Assembly (NCBI GenBank): GCA_944386975.1
Contig: CALXDC010000001.1
Coordinates: 57,736 to 121,735, forward strand
Origin: an uncultured Oscillospiraceae bacterium
GTDB lineage: Bacteria > Bacillota > Clostridia > Oscillospirales > Oscillospiraceae
Length of the DNA: 64,000 bases
Direction: 5' to 3'
Positions 50,101-59,387 of the stretch are shown here, piece by piece. Under the pieces are notes generated by a model. That model was not told where the DNA came from. It did not search any database and was given only the letters and a program-made list of their open reading frames with translations. A program made the position numbers and the translations under genes. Numbering within the stretch: position 1 is the stretch's first letter; every line of letters starts with the position of its first letter.

Positions 50101-51882
50101 ATGGAGCGGAGGAGAATATGCCGGCGCACCTCGTTCAAAACGTGGCGGCTGTCACAGAAGATGGCGGCGGCAGTGGCGCTGCTGCTCCTTTGCTCCAACC
50201 TGATCGTACTGTGTTCCGTCACCGCCATGGCGGTGCGGGCCCTCAAGCGGGAGAGCTACGAGCAGCTGCGGGGGCAGCTGGAGCTGGCCCTTTCGGCAGT
50301 GGCCGGCGGAGCGGAGGATATGGGGAAGCTGATGTCCAATCTGGCGGGAACGGCCGCCATCCAGGACTTTGTCAGCGGCGGCCGCCTCACGCCGGAGGCA
50401 TACCTGCAGTCGGTCAACGAAATTCATGAGTCCTTACAGGTCCTGCTGCGGGCCAACAATCTGGTGGACTACGCGGCGCTGATTCCGGTGGGAGGCGGGG
50501 AGTACCTCTACAACGGTGCGACTCTGCCTTGTCGGGAGGTGCCTCAGCTGCTGCTGGAGAACTATGCCGCCTCAGAGCCCTTCGATTCCAGCGGACTGCG
50601 CGGCGCGCTCTTTCAGGGCGTATATTCTCAGGCCAAATGGAACCTGTTCTGTCCGGTGTACGAGCGGTACTCAGTCTCTGGAGAGGATCCGGCGGCTATT
50701 TTGGTAATCGGCTTTGACACAGGAAAGATGGCCCGTTATCTGGCCACGGAGCGGGAGAACTTCGAAATCCGCCTTCTGACAAAGGAAGGTACGGTGCTGG
50801 TATCCGCCCGGGAGGAGGAGATTGGCACCAGAGCACCGTGGTTCGATCAGTATGGGGAGAAATACGGCTATCTGTCCACAGAAGAGCAGCTGCTGACCTA
50901 CTGCCGGGATGACGGCGGATTCTGGGTTGCCGACGGCATGATTGCCCAGTCCGTCATCTACGCAGGTTTTGCCCCCACTGTGCTGCTGATTGCCCTGGTA
51001 ATCGTTTTGTGCACCGGTCTTGCCATTGCGGTCAGTGTTTTCTTCTGCCGCCGGTTCTATGCCCCCATGCGGGAGATTGTCCTCCACATGCGGGAGGTGA
51101 CGGGAGGAAAGCTGGACACCCAAATGCCCGCCTATGCCGAGGAGGACTTCCGGGAGCTGTCGGAGGGCTTCAACACCATGACCGGCAGCGTGCAAAACCT
51201 GATTGCGGAGGTCCAGCGTCAGGAGGTAAAGATGACGGAGATCCGTCTCAACGCTCTCCAGAGTCAGATCAAGCCCCATTTCCTCTATAACACCCTGGAG
51301 TGTATCCACTGGCAGGCCCTGATCTCTCACAACGAGGAAATCGCCCGGCTGGTGATGGCCCTGAGTAAATTTTACCGGCTCTGTCTGAGCAAGGGGCAGG
51401 ACATTGTGCCCCTGTCCCAGGAGCTGGCCCACACGGAGAACTATGTGGTCATCCAGAACATGCGCTTTGACAACGTGGTGGCTCTGCAGGAGGAGATCCC
51501 CCAGGAGCTCATGGGGTTGGAGCTGCCCAAGATTACCCTGCAGCCTCTGGTGGAAAACGCCATCTACCACGGCATGAAGCGCAAGGAAGAGGGGCGGGGC
51601 ACCGTATGGCTGCGGGCCCGGGAGGAGAAGGACTGCGTCTTGCTGCTGGTGGAGGACGACGGTGTGGGGATGCCGGAGGCGGAGCTTCGCCATCTGAACA
51701 ACACCATTGGGCAAGTGATCAACGACGGCAGCTATGGGGTGAAAAACGTTCACCAGCGAATCGAAATTCGCTATGGCAAGGGGTATGGTCTGACCTACCG
51801 GCGCAACGGGATGGGCGGCGTGACGGCGGAAATCCGCCTGCCCCTCCCGGAGAAGAGAGAGGAGGAAACGCCGGATGTATAG
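50101..51882 (+). CDS. LytS/YesM-type sensor histidine kinase
   Basis: A 593-aa membrane kinase. Helices at about 20-42 and 280-312 enclose an outside Cache-like sensor region. HAMP follows (about 315-370). The histidine kinase core has QSQIKPHFLYNTLECIHWQA with His393 as phosphoacceptor, and a HATPase part with ENAIYHGMKRK (N box) and VEDDGVGMPE (G1 box). YesM-type kinases sense carbohydrates in the wall space, often through a binding protein. The stop overlaps the ATG of the response regulator by 8 bases. A kinase-regulator pair placed inside a transporter operon usually controls that operon. Confidence 0.93.
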   Translation: MERRRICRRTSFKTWRLSQKMAAAVALLLLCSNLIVLCSVTAMAVRALKRESYEQLRGQLELALSAVAGGAEDMGKLMSNLAGTAAIQDFVSGGRLTPEAYLQSVNEIHESLQVLLRANNLVDYAALIPVGGGEYLYNGATLPCREVPQLLLENYAASEPFDSSGLRGALFQGVYSQAKWNLFCPVYERYSVSGEDPAAILVIGFDTGKMARYLATERENFEIRLLTKEGTVLVSAREEEIGTRAPWFDQYGEKYGYLSTEEQLLTYCRDDGGFWVADGMIAQSVIYAGFAPTVLLIALVIVLCTGLAIAVSVFFCRRFYAPMREIVLHMREVTGGKLDTQMPAYAEEDFRELSEGFNTMTGSVQNLIAEVQRQEVKMTEIRLNALQSQIKPHFLYNTLECIHWQALISHNEEIARLVMALSKFYRLCLSKGQDIVPLSQELAHTENYVVIQNMRFDNVVALQEEIPQELMGLELPKITLQPLVENAIYHGMKRKEEGRGTVWLRAREEKDCVLLLVEDDGVGMPEAELRHLNNTIGQVINDGSYGVKNVHQRIEIRYGKGYGLTYRRNGMGGVTAEIRLPLPEKREEETPDV

Positions 51883-53419
51883 CATCCTGATCGTGGATGA
51901 TGAGCGGTATATGCGGGAGGGAATCTCCAAGATGCTGCCCTGGGCCAGTCTGGAAATCGACTGGGTGGATACGGCGGAGTCCGGCACCAGGGCGCTGAAA
52001 AAGATGGAGGCCCACATGCCGGACATTGTTCTGACGGATATCGAGATGAAGAACATGGATGGCCTGGCACTGATCAGGGAGATGAACCGGCGGAATCCGG
52101 CGCTGCGGATTATTGTGCTCAGCGGTCATGACGACTTCTCCTATGTACAGGAATGCTGCCGCATGGAGGTTCACGACTATCTGCTCAAGCCGGTGGAGAT
52201 GGACAAGCTGGTGAATGCGATCCGCACCCAGGTGGAGGCTCTGGAGCGGTTGGCGCAGCAGAGAATTGCCGACCGGGTCAGCAGCTTTGCCGAGCAGATG
52301 CAGGTGGAGCGCCTTCTCCATCGCTTTTTCACCGGGGAGGCTCCGGCGGAGGCGGTGGAGGGCCTGCTGCGGGGCTGCGGATTTGAGCGGGGGGAGCGGC
52401 TGCAGATTGCCGTGCTGCCGCCGGAACCTGCTGTGGAAAACGAGTGGAGCAGCCGCCAGGATCTTCTGGGGCTGTCGATGAAGAGTGTGTGCATGGAGCT
52501 TATCGACTCCAACCGGGACGGCCTCACCATCATGGATGAGAAGGGAATGCTGATTCTTCTGCTCTTCCAGGGGATCGGTCATCCGGAGGGGACGGAGCTG
52601 ACCAAGCGGCTGCAGACCATTTTGCAAAACGAGTACAACGGGACGCGCCGGGCCTATCTGGGCCGGGTGGTGGATACGGTGCCGGAGCTGCAGGACTCCT
52701 ACCGGGACGCAGTGCTGCTGCGCTGCCACGGCCGCCGGAGCGGCGGCCTGTCCCAGGCTGAGCGGAAGGACAGCCTGCTCCGTGTTCAGAAGGAGCTGGA
52801 GGAGAGCCTTGGCAACCGGGAGCAGGCCATGCAGGCCTTTGCCGTCTGCTGGGATGAACTGCTGGGCTGCGGTTACTCCGCCGGCCAGCTGCGGCAAAGC
52901 TGCTTTCAGATGCTCAGTGCCGTCTATTACCACTGGCTGGAGGAGACAGGCAACACCGCGGATCAGGCGCTCACCGATCTCCTGGTACGGCTGCAGTCCG
53001 CCGGGCAGGAGGAGGTATACGAGGTGGGCCGCTCCTTTTTGGAGCAGATGCTGGAGGAGGGACAGAAGAAAAACGACGACGTGATCGAGCGGGCCAAGCG
53101 GTATATCGCCAACCATCTGGACCAGTCTCTGTCTGTGACCCAGCTGGCCAACCAGTTCTACCTCTCGGTGGCCTACTTCTCCAAGCGGTTCAAGAAGAAC
53201 ACCGGCGTGGGCTGCAACTATTACATCGTCTGTCAGCGGATGGAGCGGGCCAAGAGCCTGCTGCGCTCGGGAGACCTGAAGGTGGGGCTGGTAGCGGACC
53301 AGGTGGGATATAAGGACATCAATTATTTTTCGTTGGCCTTTAAGAAGTACACCGGCATGTCGCCGGCGGAGTACCGGGAGCAGGAGGGGACCTATGGAAA
53401 GAGCGCCGGGGATCAATGA
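51875..53419 (+). CDS. YesN-type AraC response regulator
   Basis: A 514-aa regulator. The N-terminal receiver has IVDDE at its start and phosphoacceptor Asp55 (LTDIEM), followed by VLSGHDDFSY and LLKPV. The middle 250 residues are a helical linker. The last 100 residues are an AraC-type DNA-binding domain (RYIANHLDQSLSVTQLANQFYLSVAYFSKRFKKNTGVG..., VADQVGYKDINYFSLAFKKYTGMSPAEYRE). ATG 51875 follows GAGGAGG and overlaps the kinase gene. It overlaps the DUF624 gene by 26 bases. It probably activates the transporter and xylosidase genes. Confidence 0.94.
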   Translation: MYSILIVDDERYMREGISKMLPWASLEIDWVDTAESGTRALKKMEAHMPDIVLTDIEMKNMDGLALIREMNRRNPALRIIVLSGHDDFSYVQECCRMEVHDYLLKPVEMDKLVNAIRTQVEALERLAQQRIADRVSSFAEQMQVERLLHRFFTGEAPAEAVEGLLRGCGFERGERLQIAVLPPEPAVENEWSSRQDLLGLSMKSVCMELIDSNRDGLTIMDEKGMLILLLFQGIGHPEGTELTKRLQTILQNEYNGTRRAYLGRVVDTVPELQDSYRDAVLLRCHGRRSGGLSQAERKDSLLRVQKELEESLGNREQAMQAFAVCWDELLGCGYSAGQLRQSCFQMLSAVYYHWLEETGNTADQALTDLLVRLQSAGQEEVYEVGRSFLEQMLEEGQKKNDDVIERAKRYIANHLDQSLSVTQLANQFYLSVAYFSKRFKKNTGVGCNYYIVCQRMERAKSLLRSGDLKVGLVADQVGYKDINYFSLAFKKYTGMSPAEYREQEGTYGKSAGDQ

Positions 53420-54050
53420 GAAGGTGATGGGCTGGATGAGCCGGGCGGGGGACCTGATCCTTCTGAATCTTCTGATGCTGGTTTGCGCCCTGCCGGTGAT
53501 TACCCTGGGCACATCGGTCACGGCGGCCTATGACGTATGCCTCCGGATGGCCAGGGGGGAGGAGCCGTCGGTGGTCCGAGGGTTTTTCCGGGCGTTTCGC
53601 GGAAACTTCCGAGGTTCCTTCCGGCTGTGGCTGCTGGGGCTCTTTGTTCTGGCGGTCTGCTGGGGGGATGTGGCCATAGGCGAGCGCTATCCCGCCCTGG
53701 CGCAGATCGGCCGTGTGGCGGCGGGGGTGCAGCTGGCGGCGGTGGTCTTTCTCGCCGTCTACGCCTTTCCCCTGCAGGCACGTTATGAGAACACCCTGGG
53801 GGGAACACTCCGCAACAGCGCCATTTTCGCGTTGTGCCGCCTGCCCCATACGCTGCTGATGGCAGGCATCGCCCTGTCTCCGGCGCTGATTTTCCTGCCG
53901 GGGCTCCCTGCAAGGGTCCTGGCCGCTATGGCGGCGCTGCTGTTTATCCTTTGGCCCGCCCTGTGCGTCTATTGGAACGCAAAAATTGTCAACAAGCTGT
54001 TTTTCCGGCAATTTGAGCAGGAGAGGCAGACCCAAACCACCCATATCTGA
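53394..54050 (+). CDS. DUF624 (YesL-like) membrane protein
   Basis: A 218-aa membrane protein with four to five helices. The N-terminus (GWMSRAGDLILLNLLMLVCALPVITLGTSVTAAYDVCLRMARGEE) is diagnostic for DUF624/YesL proteins, which are nearly always encoded beside YesMN-type regulators and sugar transporters. Their function is unknown, possibly a signalling accessory. ATG 53394 lies within the response-regulator gene, preceded by AGGAGGGG. The next gene begins 21 bases after its stop. Confidence 0.9.
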   Translation: MERAPGINEKVMGWMSRAGDLILLNLLMLVCALPVITLGTSVTAAYDVCLRMARGEEPSVVRGFFRAFRGNFRGSFRLWLLGLFVLAVCWGDVAIGERYPALAQIGRVAAGVQLAAVVFLAVYAFPLQARYENTLGGTLRNSAIFALCRLPHTLLMAGIALSPALIFLPGLPARVLAAMAALLFILWPALCVYWNAKIVNKLFFRQFEQERQTQTTHI

Positions 54051-54071
54051 GATGGGAAGAAGGAGCAGTTT

Positions 54072-56081
54072 ATGAAGTATTATGTATCCGCAAAGGCTCT
54101 CCGTTCCGGCGACGGCTCGGAGGAGCGCCCTTTTCGTACCATCCGCGAGGCAGCGGTTCTGGCAAAAGCCGGAGATGAGGTGATTGTGGCCCCCGGAATT
54201 TACCGGGAAGCAGTGGATCCTCACTGCGGCGGAACGGAGGACGGCAGAATTGTCTATCGTTCCCAGGTGAAAGGGGCCGCGGTGATTACCGGCGCGGAGC
54301 TGGTGAAGAGCTGGACGCGCTATCAGAAGGATGTGTGGATGGTCCGAATTCCCAACAGCTTTTTTGGAGAGTACAATCCCTACACCACCTATGTGCGGGG
54401 AGACTGGTACTTTGCCGCTTCCCCTGTCCACACCGGGGAGGTCTTTCTCAACGACAAGGCCATGTATGAGAGTACGACGCTGGAGGGAGTGCTCAAGCCT
54501 CAAATTTACCGCCCTTCCTGGGATCCGGATTTTACCAGGCACAAGTGGTACACCTGCCAGGAGGGCGGGGATACTGTGATCTATGCCAACTTCCAGGGGA
54601 AGGATCCCAATGAGGAGACGGTGGAGATCACCGTTCGTCCCAATTGCTTCTATCCCTCTCAGACCGGCATCAACTATATTACCCTCTCCGGCTTTACGGT
54701 GACCAAGGCGGCCACCCAGTGGGCGCCGCCCACTGCCTATCAGGAGGGCATGATCGGTCCCCATTGGGCCAAGGGCTGGATCATTGAGGACTGCGACGTC
54801 TCTCACGCCCGCTGCAGCGGTATTTCCCTGGGAAAATACCTCCAGCCCAACAACGACAACAAATGGAGCACCAAGTACTATAAGGACGGCACCCAGACGG
54901 AGCGGGACGCCATCTGTCAGGCTCAGCTGGAGGGCTGGACCAAGGAGAACATCGGTTCCCACATCATCCGCCGCTGCAACATCCACGACTGCGGCCAGAC
55001 CGGCATCGTAGGCCACTTGGGCGGCGTGTTTTCCATCATTGAGGACAACCACATCCACCATATCAACAACAAGCAGGATTTGGCGGGGGCGGAGATCGGC
55101 GGCATCAAGATGCACGCTGCCATCGATGTAATCTACCGCCGCAACCACATCCACCACTGCACCCGTGGCCTGTGGCTGGACTGGCAGGCCCAGGGTACCC
55201 GGGTGACCCAGAACCTGTTTCACGACAACACGCCTCCGGAGGGGACGGAGATCACCAACGGGTTGAGTCTGGGGGAGGATATCTTTGTGGAGGTATCCCA
55301 CGGACCTACCTTGATTGATAACAATCTTCTCCTTTCAAGCTGTGCCGGCCGCATCAGCACCCAGGGCATCGCCTTTGTCCACAATCTGATTGCCGGTTCT
55401 TTCACCTATGTGGGCCAGGGGACGGACAACAGCGGCAAGAAGTTTCCGACGCCCCGGTACACCCCCTACCATGTACCCCACCGCACGGAGGTGGCAGGGT
55501 TTATGACCATTCTCCACGGCGACGCCCGGTTTTATAACAACATCTTCGTCCAGCAGCCGGTGCGGACGGATCTGGCGGCCTGGGCCCAGAAGTGGGGGAC
55601 CTACCGGCTGGATCTGGTGCAGTTCATCTGCGGCACCAAGCCCTACGACGGCTATCCCACGCCGGAGGCCTATTTCGGCGCATTCTCACCGGCCAATGCG
55701 ATGGACGGCAACAACCGGGACATTTATTACGACCATCTCCCAGTGGCCACCGGCGGCAACGTCTATTTCAACGGCGCCCAGCCCTGCGACAGCGAGAAAG
55801 ACGCGGTGGTGGTCACGGACCGCACGGTGGAGCTGATGCTGCGGGAGGATGGAACGCTGGTGACGGACCTCTACGACCATCTGCCTTCGATGGAGAACCG
55901 TCCCATTTCTTCTGCGGTTCTGGGGGAGGCGTTTGAGCCCGAGCAGCGGTTTGAAAATCCGGATGGATCGGCAATTCTCTTTGATGTTGACTATTTTGAT
56001 GTCCGTCGTGCCCTCAGCCCCCTTAGCGGGCCGTTTACCCAGGCGGCCGGTGAAATTCGGCTTTATCCGGAGGACATGTAA
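54072..56081 (+). CDS. GH120 beta-xylosidase (right-handed beta-helix)
   Basis: A 669-aa protein that matches the GH120 family, whose characterised member is XylC of Thermoanaerobacterium saccharolyticum. Shared landmarks are PNSFFGEYNPY, ANFQGKDPNEE, WAKGWIIEDCDV, GSHIIRRCNIHDCGQTGIVGH, and the active-site strands GLWLDWQAQGTRV (nucleophile Asp370) and FVEVSHGP (acid Glu407). The fold is a parallel beta-helix. No signal peptide is present, so it releases xylose from imported xylo-oligosaccharides in the cytoplasm, with retention. The spacing between the two catalytic residues is longer than in XylC by about 14 residues (an insertion around PPEGTEITNG). It ends the operon before a strong terminator. 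Confidence 0.9.
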   Translation: MKYYVSAKALRSGDGSEERPFRTIREAAVLAKAGDEVIVAPGIYREAVDPHCGGTEDGRIVYRSQVKGAAVITGAELVKSWTRYQKDVWMVRIPNSFFGEYNPYTTYVRGDWYFAASPVHTGEVFLNDKAMYESTTLEGVLKPQIYRPSWDPDFTRHKWYTCQEGGDTVIYANFQGKDPNEETVEITVRPNCFYPSQTGINYITLSGFTVTKAATQWAPPTAYQEGMIGPHWAKGWIIEDCDVSHARCSGISLGKYLQPNNDNKWSTKYYKDGTQTERDAICQAQLEGWTKENIGSHIIRRCNIHDCGQTGIVGHLGGVFSIIEDNHIHHINNKQDLAGAEIGGIKMHAAIDVIYRRNHIHHCTRGLWLDWQAQGTRVTQNLFHDNTPPEGTEITNGLSLGEDIFVEVSHGPTLIDNNLLLSSCAGRISTQGIAFVHNLIAGSFTYVGQGTDNSGKKFPTPRYTPYHVPHRTEVAGFMTILHGDARFYNNIFVQQPVRTDLAAWAQKWGTYRLDLVQFICGTKPYDGYPTPEAYFGAFSPANAMDGNNRDIYYDHLPVATGGNVYFNGAQPCDSEKDAVVVTDRTVELMLREDGTLVTDLYDHLPSMENRPISSAVLGEAFEPEQRFENPDGSAILFDVDYFDVRRALSPLSGPFTQAAGEIRLYPEDM

Positions 56082-56139
56082 CAAACAAAGACTCCACCGG
56101 CATTGCCGGAGCGGAGTTATACTGCTGGTTTCACAAAGC

Positions 56140-56184
56140 AAAGCAGTGGGATCACCGCAAAAAGCCGGTGATCCCACTGCTTTT
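56140..56184 (+). terminator. Strong terminator, probably bidirectional
   Basis: A perfect 17-bp inverted repeat (56140-56156 with 56167-56183) with a ten-base loop. It ends in TTTT on the plus strand and AAA at its other edge, so it can stop both the xyloside operon and transcription coming from the minus-strand genes. Confidence 0.85.
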
Positions 56185-56280
56185 GACTTCTCATAAAAAA
56201 TGAACGCGCCATAAAGCGGCAAGAGTGCATGACAGGCAATCTCTTTCCTGAATTTTCACAATGAGCCCCACGGAAAAGCG

Positions 56281-56448
56281 CTATTTCACATGGAAAACCT
56301 TCTGGTCTGGGCCGGAAGTTCCGTCGACAATAGGCTTTGCCCGCTCTTTTCCCTGCTTAGCCTTTCCCTGGATTTGCGGAACAGGCGGGACTTCATTTCG
56401 CGGTTGCACATGGGTCCAGTCGGGACGGGCCATTCCTTTTTTTGCCAT
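56281..56448 (-). CDS. Small basic 55-aa protein, unknown function
   Basis: A short gene on the minus strand with ATG at 56448-56446 and TAG at 56283-56281. GGAGGT lies six to seven bases before the start, an ideal site. The product is polar and basic (MAKKGMARPDWTHVQP... start, Lys/Gly/Pro rich, no hydrophobic segment), so disordered. The Trp-containing N-terminal motif has the look of a conserved short protein family, but I do not recognise it. The DUF421 remnant lies just upstream on the same strand. Confidence 0.6.
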   Translation of the reverse strand: MAKKGMARPDWTHVQPRNEVPPVPQIQGKAKQGKERAKPIVDGTSGPDQKVFHVK

Positions 56449-56491
56449 CTGAATACCTCCATCAGTCAGTTAAGAATAACATATCATGGGC

Positions 56492-57205
56492 TTATTTTGT
56501 GTGACTTGCTGTTTGTATCTCGTGATCGTCATTTTTATAAATAAGAAGTTTCCGATTCCTGTCGCAGACCGCCAGAAAAACATCCTGAGCGCAATGAATA
56601 CCGCGCTGCTTGAGCTGCCTGTCCAGCCAGGTCAAATCCAACCCCATATGTTGGAGATTGGTCTCCAGAATCCGGCCATCCATAATGAATTCGGTAAACA
56701 ACAGCTCCTGCTCCGGAGAAAGACCCAAATCGCTGGGAGTTGCAGGGCGCTGGGCGCTCACCGGAAGAATCGTCAGCCTTCCGTTGCATTCAAAAATTGC
56801 AGTCTCAATGCCGGTAAGGTCAAAATATCCCTGCTGCCTGCACATAATGAGAAATTCCCCTAAGTCGAGCTTGGCTTTTTTCAGATTTTTTCGATAGAGC
56901 TTCCCCTGGTCCATGAGAATGATGGGCGAACCATAGAGGTATCTTCGTATTCTGGGAAGTTTGTTGGTTACAACGCTGAGCAAAAGCGTAACTCCCGCAT
57001 AAATCAGGATTGCAGTGAGGGGTTTCCAGGGCTCCTCCAGCTCTGTGGCCATTTCCGCAGCAATGGAGCCAATGGTAATCCCGGTAATATAGTCAAAAAA
57101 TCCAGTTGTGCAATCTGCTTGTGCCCGATAAGCTTGGCCGAGATAAAGAGTGCGGCAAAGGAACCCAGAGCAGTGAGACAAAGAACGAAAACTTGAATAT
57201 GACAC
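56492..57205 (-). pseudogene. DUF421 (YetF-like) membrane protein gene, frameshifted
   Basis: The minus-strand frame from FFDYITGITIGSIAAEMATE to the end (about residues 37-237) is a DUF421/YetF protein (YGSPIILMDQGKLYRKNLKKAKLDLGEF, ECNGRLTILP). The start of this frame, opened by GTG 57205, reads as nonsense. In the neighbouring frame the same DNA encodes FVLCLTALGSFAALFISAKLIGHKQIAQLDF, a normal DUF421 first membrane helix and KQI motif. The frames switch at a run of six A on the plus strand (57095-57100). One more base there would restore the gene. Either a real disruption, a phase-variable tract, or a sequencing error. Even the restored frame has no clear ATG, and ATT after AAAGGGGG is the nearest candidate. 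Confidence 0.8.
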
Positions 57206-57337
57206 GCCCCCTTTCTCTATAGTCTGACCGGAATGTCAGTGGACATGCATCAGGGTGTACGGTGTATTTTATGCCATTTACGCAGTGGGGGCGAAGTAGA
57301 TGGAACACGGTACCGATGATAAAAAGAAGCGCTGGGC

Positions 57338-58771
57338 TTATTGCAGAGAAATTTCCTCCTGGGCCGGCCCTGAAATCAGCCGTCCATAGCAGTCAAAGCG
57401 TGAACCGTGACAGGGGCAGTCCCAGCTGAGCTCATCGGGATTCCACTCCAGCTGACAGCCAAGATGGGGGCATCGAATGTCCACCGCATGGAGGGTGCCG
57501 TCCTTTTCCTTGTAAACGCCGACCTTTTCTCCATGCAAGAAGACGATTCCTCCGTGACCTGCGGGGATTTCCGATGCCGCCTCAGAGGGAATTTGAAAAA
57601 AGCGTTTGACAAGTCCTTTGACGGCCTGTCCGCCCTCCGCCGCCATGCCTGGAAGGGCTGCCGCCTCAAACCGGCCCGGATCAAAGATCTGGGCATACGG
57701 AGTTTCTTTTCCGCAGATGATGTCCCGGAGGATCCTTGCTGAGACCATGGAGGTGGTCATCCCCCATTTCTGAAACCCGGTGGCTACATACCAGTTGGGC
57801 CGGCTGGCGGCATAACGGCCAATATAGGGCACTCTGTCCGGCGTGATACAGTCCTGCGCCGACCAGTGGGAAACCTCCCGACTGTCGGGAAACCACTCTC
57901 TGGCCTTCTCACGCAGCCGTTCATACCGGCCGCCCTGCCTGTTATCCCCCGTGCGATGATTTTCGCCCCCCATCAGCAGAAGCTCTCCGTAGTTTCGGAA
58001 GGACCAGCCTCCTTCCTCTGCACCGATATACATGCCCTTCACCTGTGGAGCATTGGCCAGCGCCAGGACGTAGGACCGCTCCTGATGCAGTCGGGCAAAG
58101 TACATTCCCGGCACGTTGAGAAAGGGGAAGTGACAGGCAAAGACGATGTGCCTGGCTTTTACGGTCCCACAGGGCGTAGACAGCAGGTTGTTCTCCACAG
58201 CTTGGACAGGCGTGTGCTCGTAGATGGTCAGTCCATCGGAGATATGCTTGAGAAATTTCAGCGGATGAAATTGCGCCTGATGGTCAAATTGTACTGCGCC
58301 CACAGCCGGAACCGGGATTTTTAAGTCCGTGACATATGAGGCGGGGAGACCCAGTTCGACGGCTGCTTGCGTTTCTTTCTGAAGTAATTGTGTGTCATTT
58401 CCGTAGACATAGGCGCTGCATACTTCAAAATCACAATCAATGTGATTGGCTTTTATAATGGCTTCATAGGCCTGGATAGCCCACTGGTTGACTTGGGCGT
58501 ATTGCCGGGCTGCATCCATCCCCATGGTTTGAATCAGGTCCTGATAGATCATCCCGTGTTGTGAGGTAATTTTTGCCGTGGTGTTCCGGGTTTGGCCGCT
58601 GCCGGTTTGACCGGCTTCCAGAACCACTACCTGATATCCGGCTTCCTGTAAGGCAAAGGCGGTCAGAATACCCGCCATGCCTGCGCCGATAACGGCGACT
58701 TCAACCTCCAGATTGCCAGGTAGGGTCTCTCGCTTTCGAATGCTGCAACTTTGAGACCAAATAGAGTCCAT
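57338..58771 (-). CDS. FAD-dependent oxidoreductase fused to a C-terminal Rieske domain
   Basis: A 477-aa fusion. The N-terminus has a dinucleotide-binding VIGAGMAG (about 26-33), followed by a DadA-like amine/glycine oxidase fold (GSGQTRNTTAKITSQHG, SAQDCITPDRVPYIGR, NWYVATGFQKWGMTTSMVSA). The last 70 residues form a Rieske [2Fe-2S] domain with CPHLGC and CPCHGSRF supplying the two Cys and two His ligands. Such proteins are widespread in Clostridia and Bacilli with unknown physiological substrate. I chose ATG 58771 over the upstream start at 58822 because GGAGGAG stands just before it. A monocistronic gene on the minus strand. Confidence 0.9.
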   Translation of the reverse strand: MDSIWSQSCSIRKRETLPGNLEVEVAVIGAGMAGILTAFALQEAGYQVVVLEAGQTGSGQTRNTTAKITSQHGMIYQDLIQTMGMDAARQYAQVNQWAIQAYEAIIKANHIDCDFEVCSAYVYGNDTQLLQKETQAAVELGLPASYVTDLKIPVPAVGAVQFDHQAQFHPLKFLKHISDGLTIYEHTPVQAVENNLLSTPCGTVKARHIVFACHFPFLNVPGMYFARLHQERSYVLALANAPQVKGMYIGAEEGGWSFRNYGELLLMGGENHRTGDNRQGGRYERLREKAREWFPDSREVSHWSAQDCITPDRVPYIGRYAASRPNWYVATGFQKWGMTTSMVSARILRDIICGKETPYAQIFDPGRFEAAALPGMAAEGGQAVKGLVKRFFQIPSEAASEIPAGHGGIVFLHGEKVGVYKEKDGTLHAVDIRCPHLGCQLEWNPDELSWDCPCHGSRFDCYGRLISGPAQEEISLQ

Positions 58772-58911
58772 ACGTCTCCTCCAAATTGTGTTTTGTATGC
58801 TCTCTCTATTTTTAGCGGGCAAAGCATGTCTTATGTGCGCCGGATCTATCGCATGCCAGGCGTAAGAACGGCCGCCAGGGACTCGGAGGTGACCGTCAGC
58901 GGAGATTGCAC

Positions 58912-58943
58912 AAAAAAGACCTCCCGCACCGGGCGGGAGGCCG
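58912..58943 (-). terminator. Terminator of the Cys-rich protein gene
   Basis: On the minus strand, GCCTCCCGC pairs with GCGGGAGG (58933-58940 with 58920-58927) and a run of six T follows (58917-58912). It lies about 80 bases after the stop codon of the gene at 59025-59387. Confidence 0.8.
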
Positions 58944-59024
58944 AGAAAACGCAGAGGAAACAGGTGCAGCCCGTTTCAAAACTGCGCTGTGTTGCATGCA
59001 AATGCCTGTGCCAGAAAAACTGGG

Positions 59025-59387
59025 TTAGACTTCCGGTTTTGCAAGGGGGGGCAGAGGGGGAACGTTTCCGCAATCCGTGCAGATATCCTGCTCTGACGCC
59101 CCGTTGCAGTTGATATAGCTGTCCCCCACTGTGGCCACCGCGCCGAACTCCACAGGGACCGCCACACAGATATCCTGGGTGATGGTAAAAAAGCAGGAGC
59201 CGTTCTTCACGCCGCTGCAAATCTCGCGGCCCGGAGTGACGACAGGATTGCCACAGCATTTGGTGGTGGTAATGCCGGCCTGGGCAAAGGGAGTCACGGT
59301 TACGGGAACGCAGATGGACGCGGATTGGTAGCCTACAGCGGGGCAGGTCTGGGATTCGTTAAGGATCTCGGGATTCAAATTGGCCAT
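59025..59387 (-). CDS. Cys-rich secreted or surface-type protein, unknown function
   Basis: A 120-aa protein with eleven Cys and many Val, Thr and Pro residues (NESQTCPAVGYQSASICVPVTVTPFA, TTTKCCGNPVVTPGREICSG, CFFTITQDICVAVPVEFGA, final CTDCGN). The pattern resembles small Cys-rich proteins of clostridial spore or surface layers, but no signal peptide is present and I cannot name the family. AAGGAG lies eight bases before the ATG at 59387. Its own terminator is at 58912-58943. The vWA gene starts divergently 164 bases away, and both have Cys pairs in their last part, so a shared structure or condition is possible. Confidence 0.75.
   Translation of the reverse strand: MANLNPEILNESQTCPAVGYQSASICVPVTVTPFAQAGITTTKCCGNPVVTPGREICSGVKNGSCFFTITQDICVAVPVEFGAVATVGDSYINCNGASEQDICTDCGNVPPLPPLAKPEV

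Noticed and set aside
58772-58822. Upstream start for the FAD/Rieske protein
   Set aside because: The 17 extra residues are not preceded by a ribosome site, whereas ATG 58771 has GGAGGAG at the right distance.
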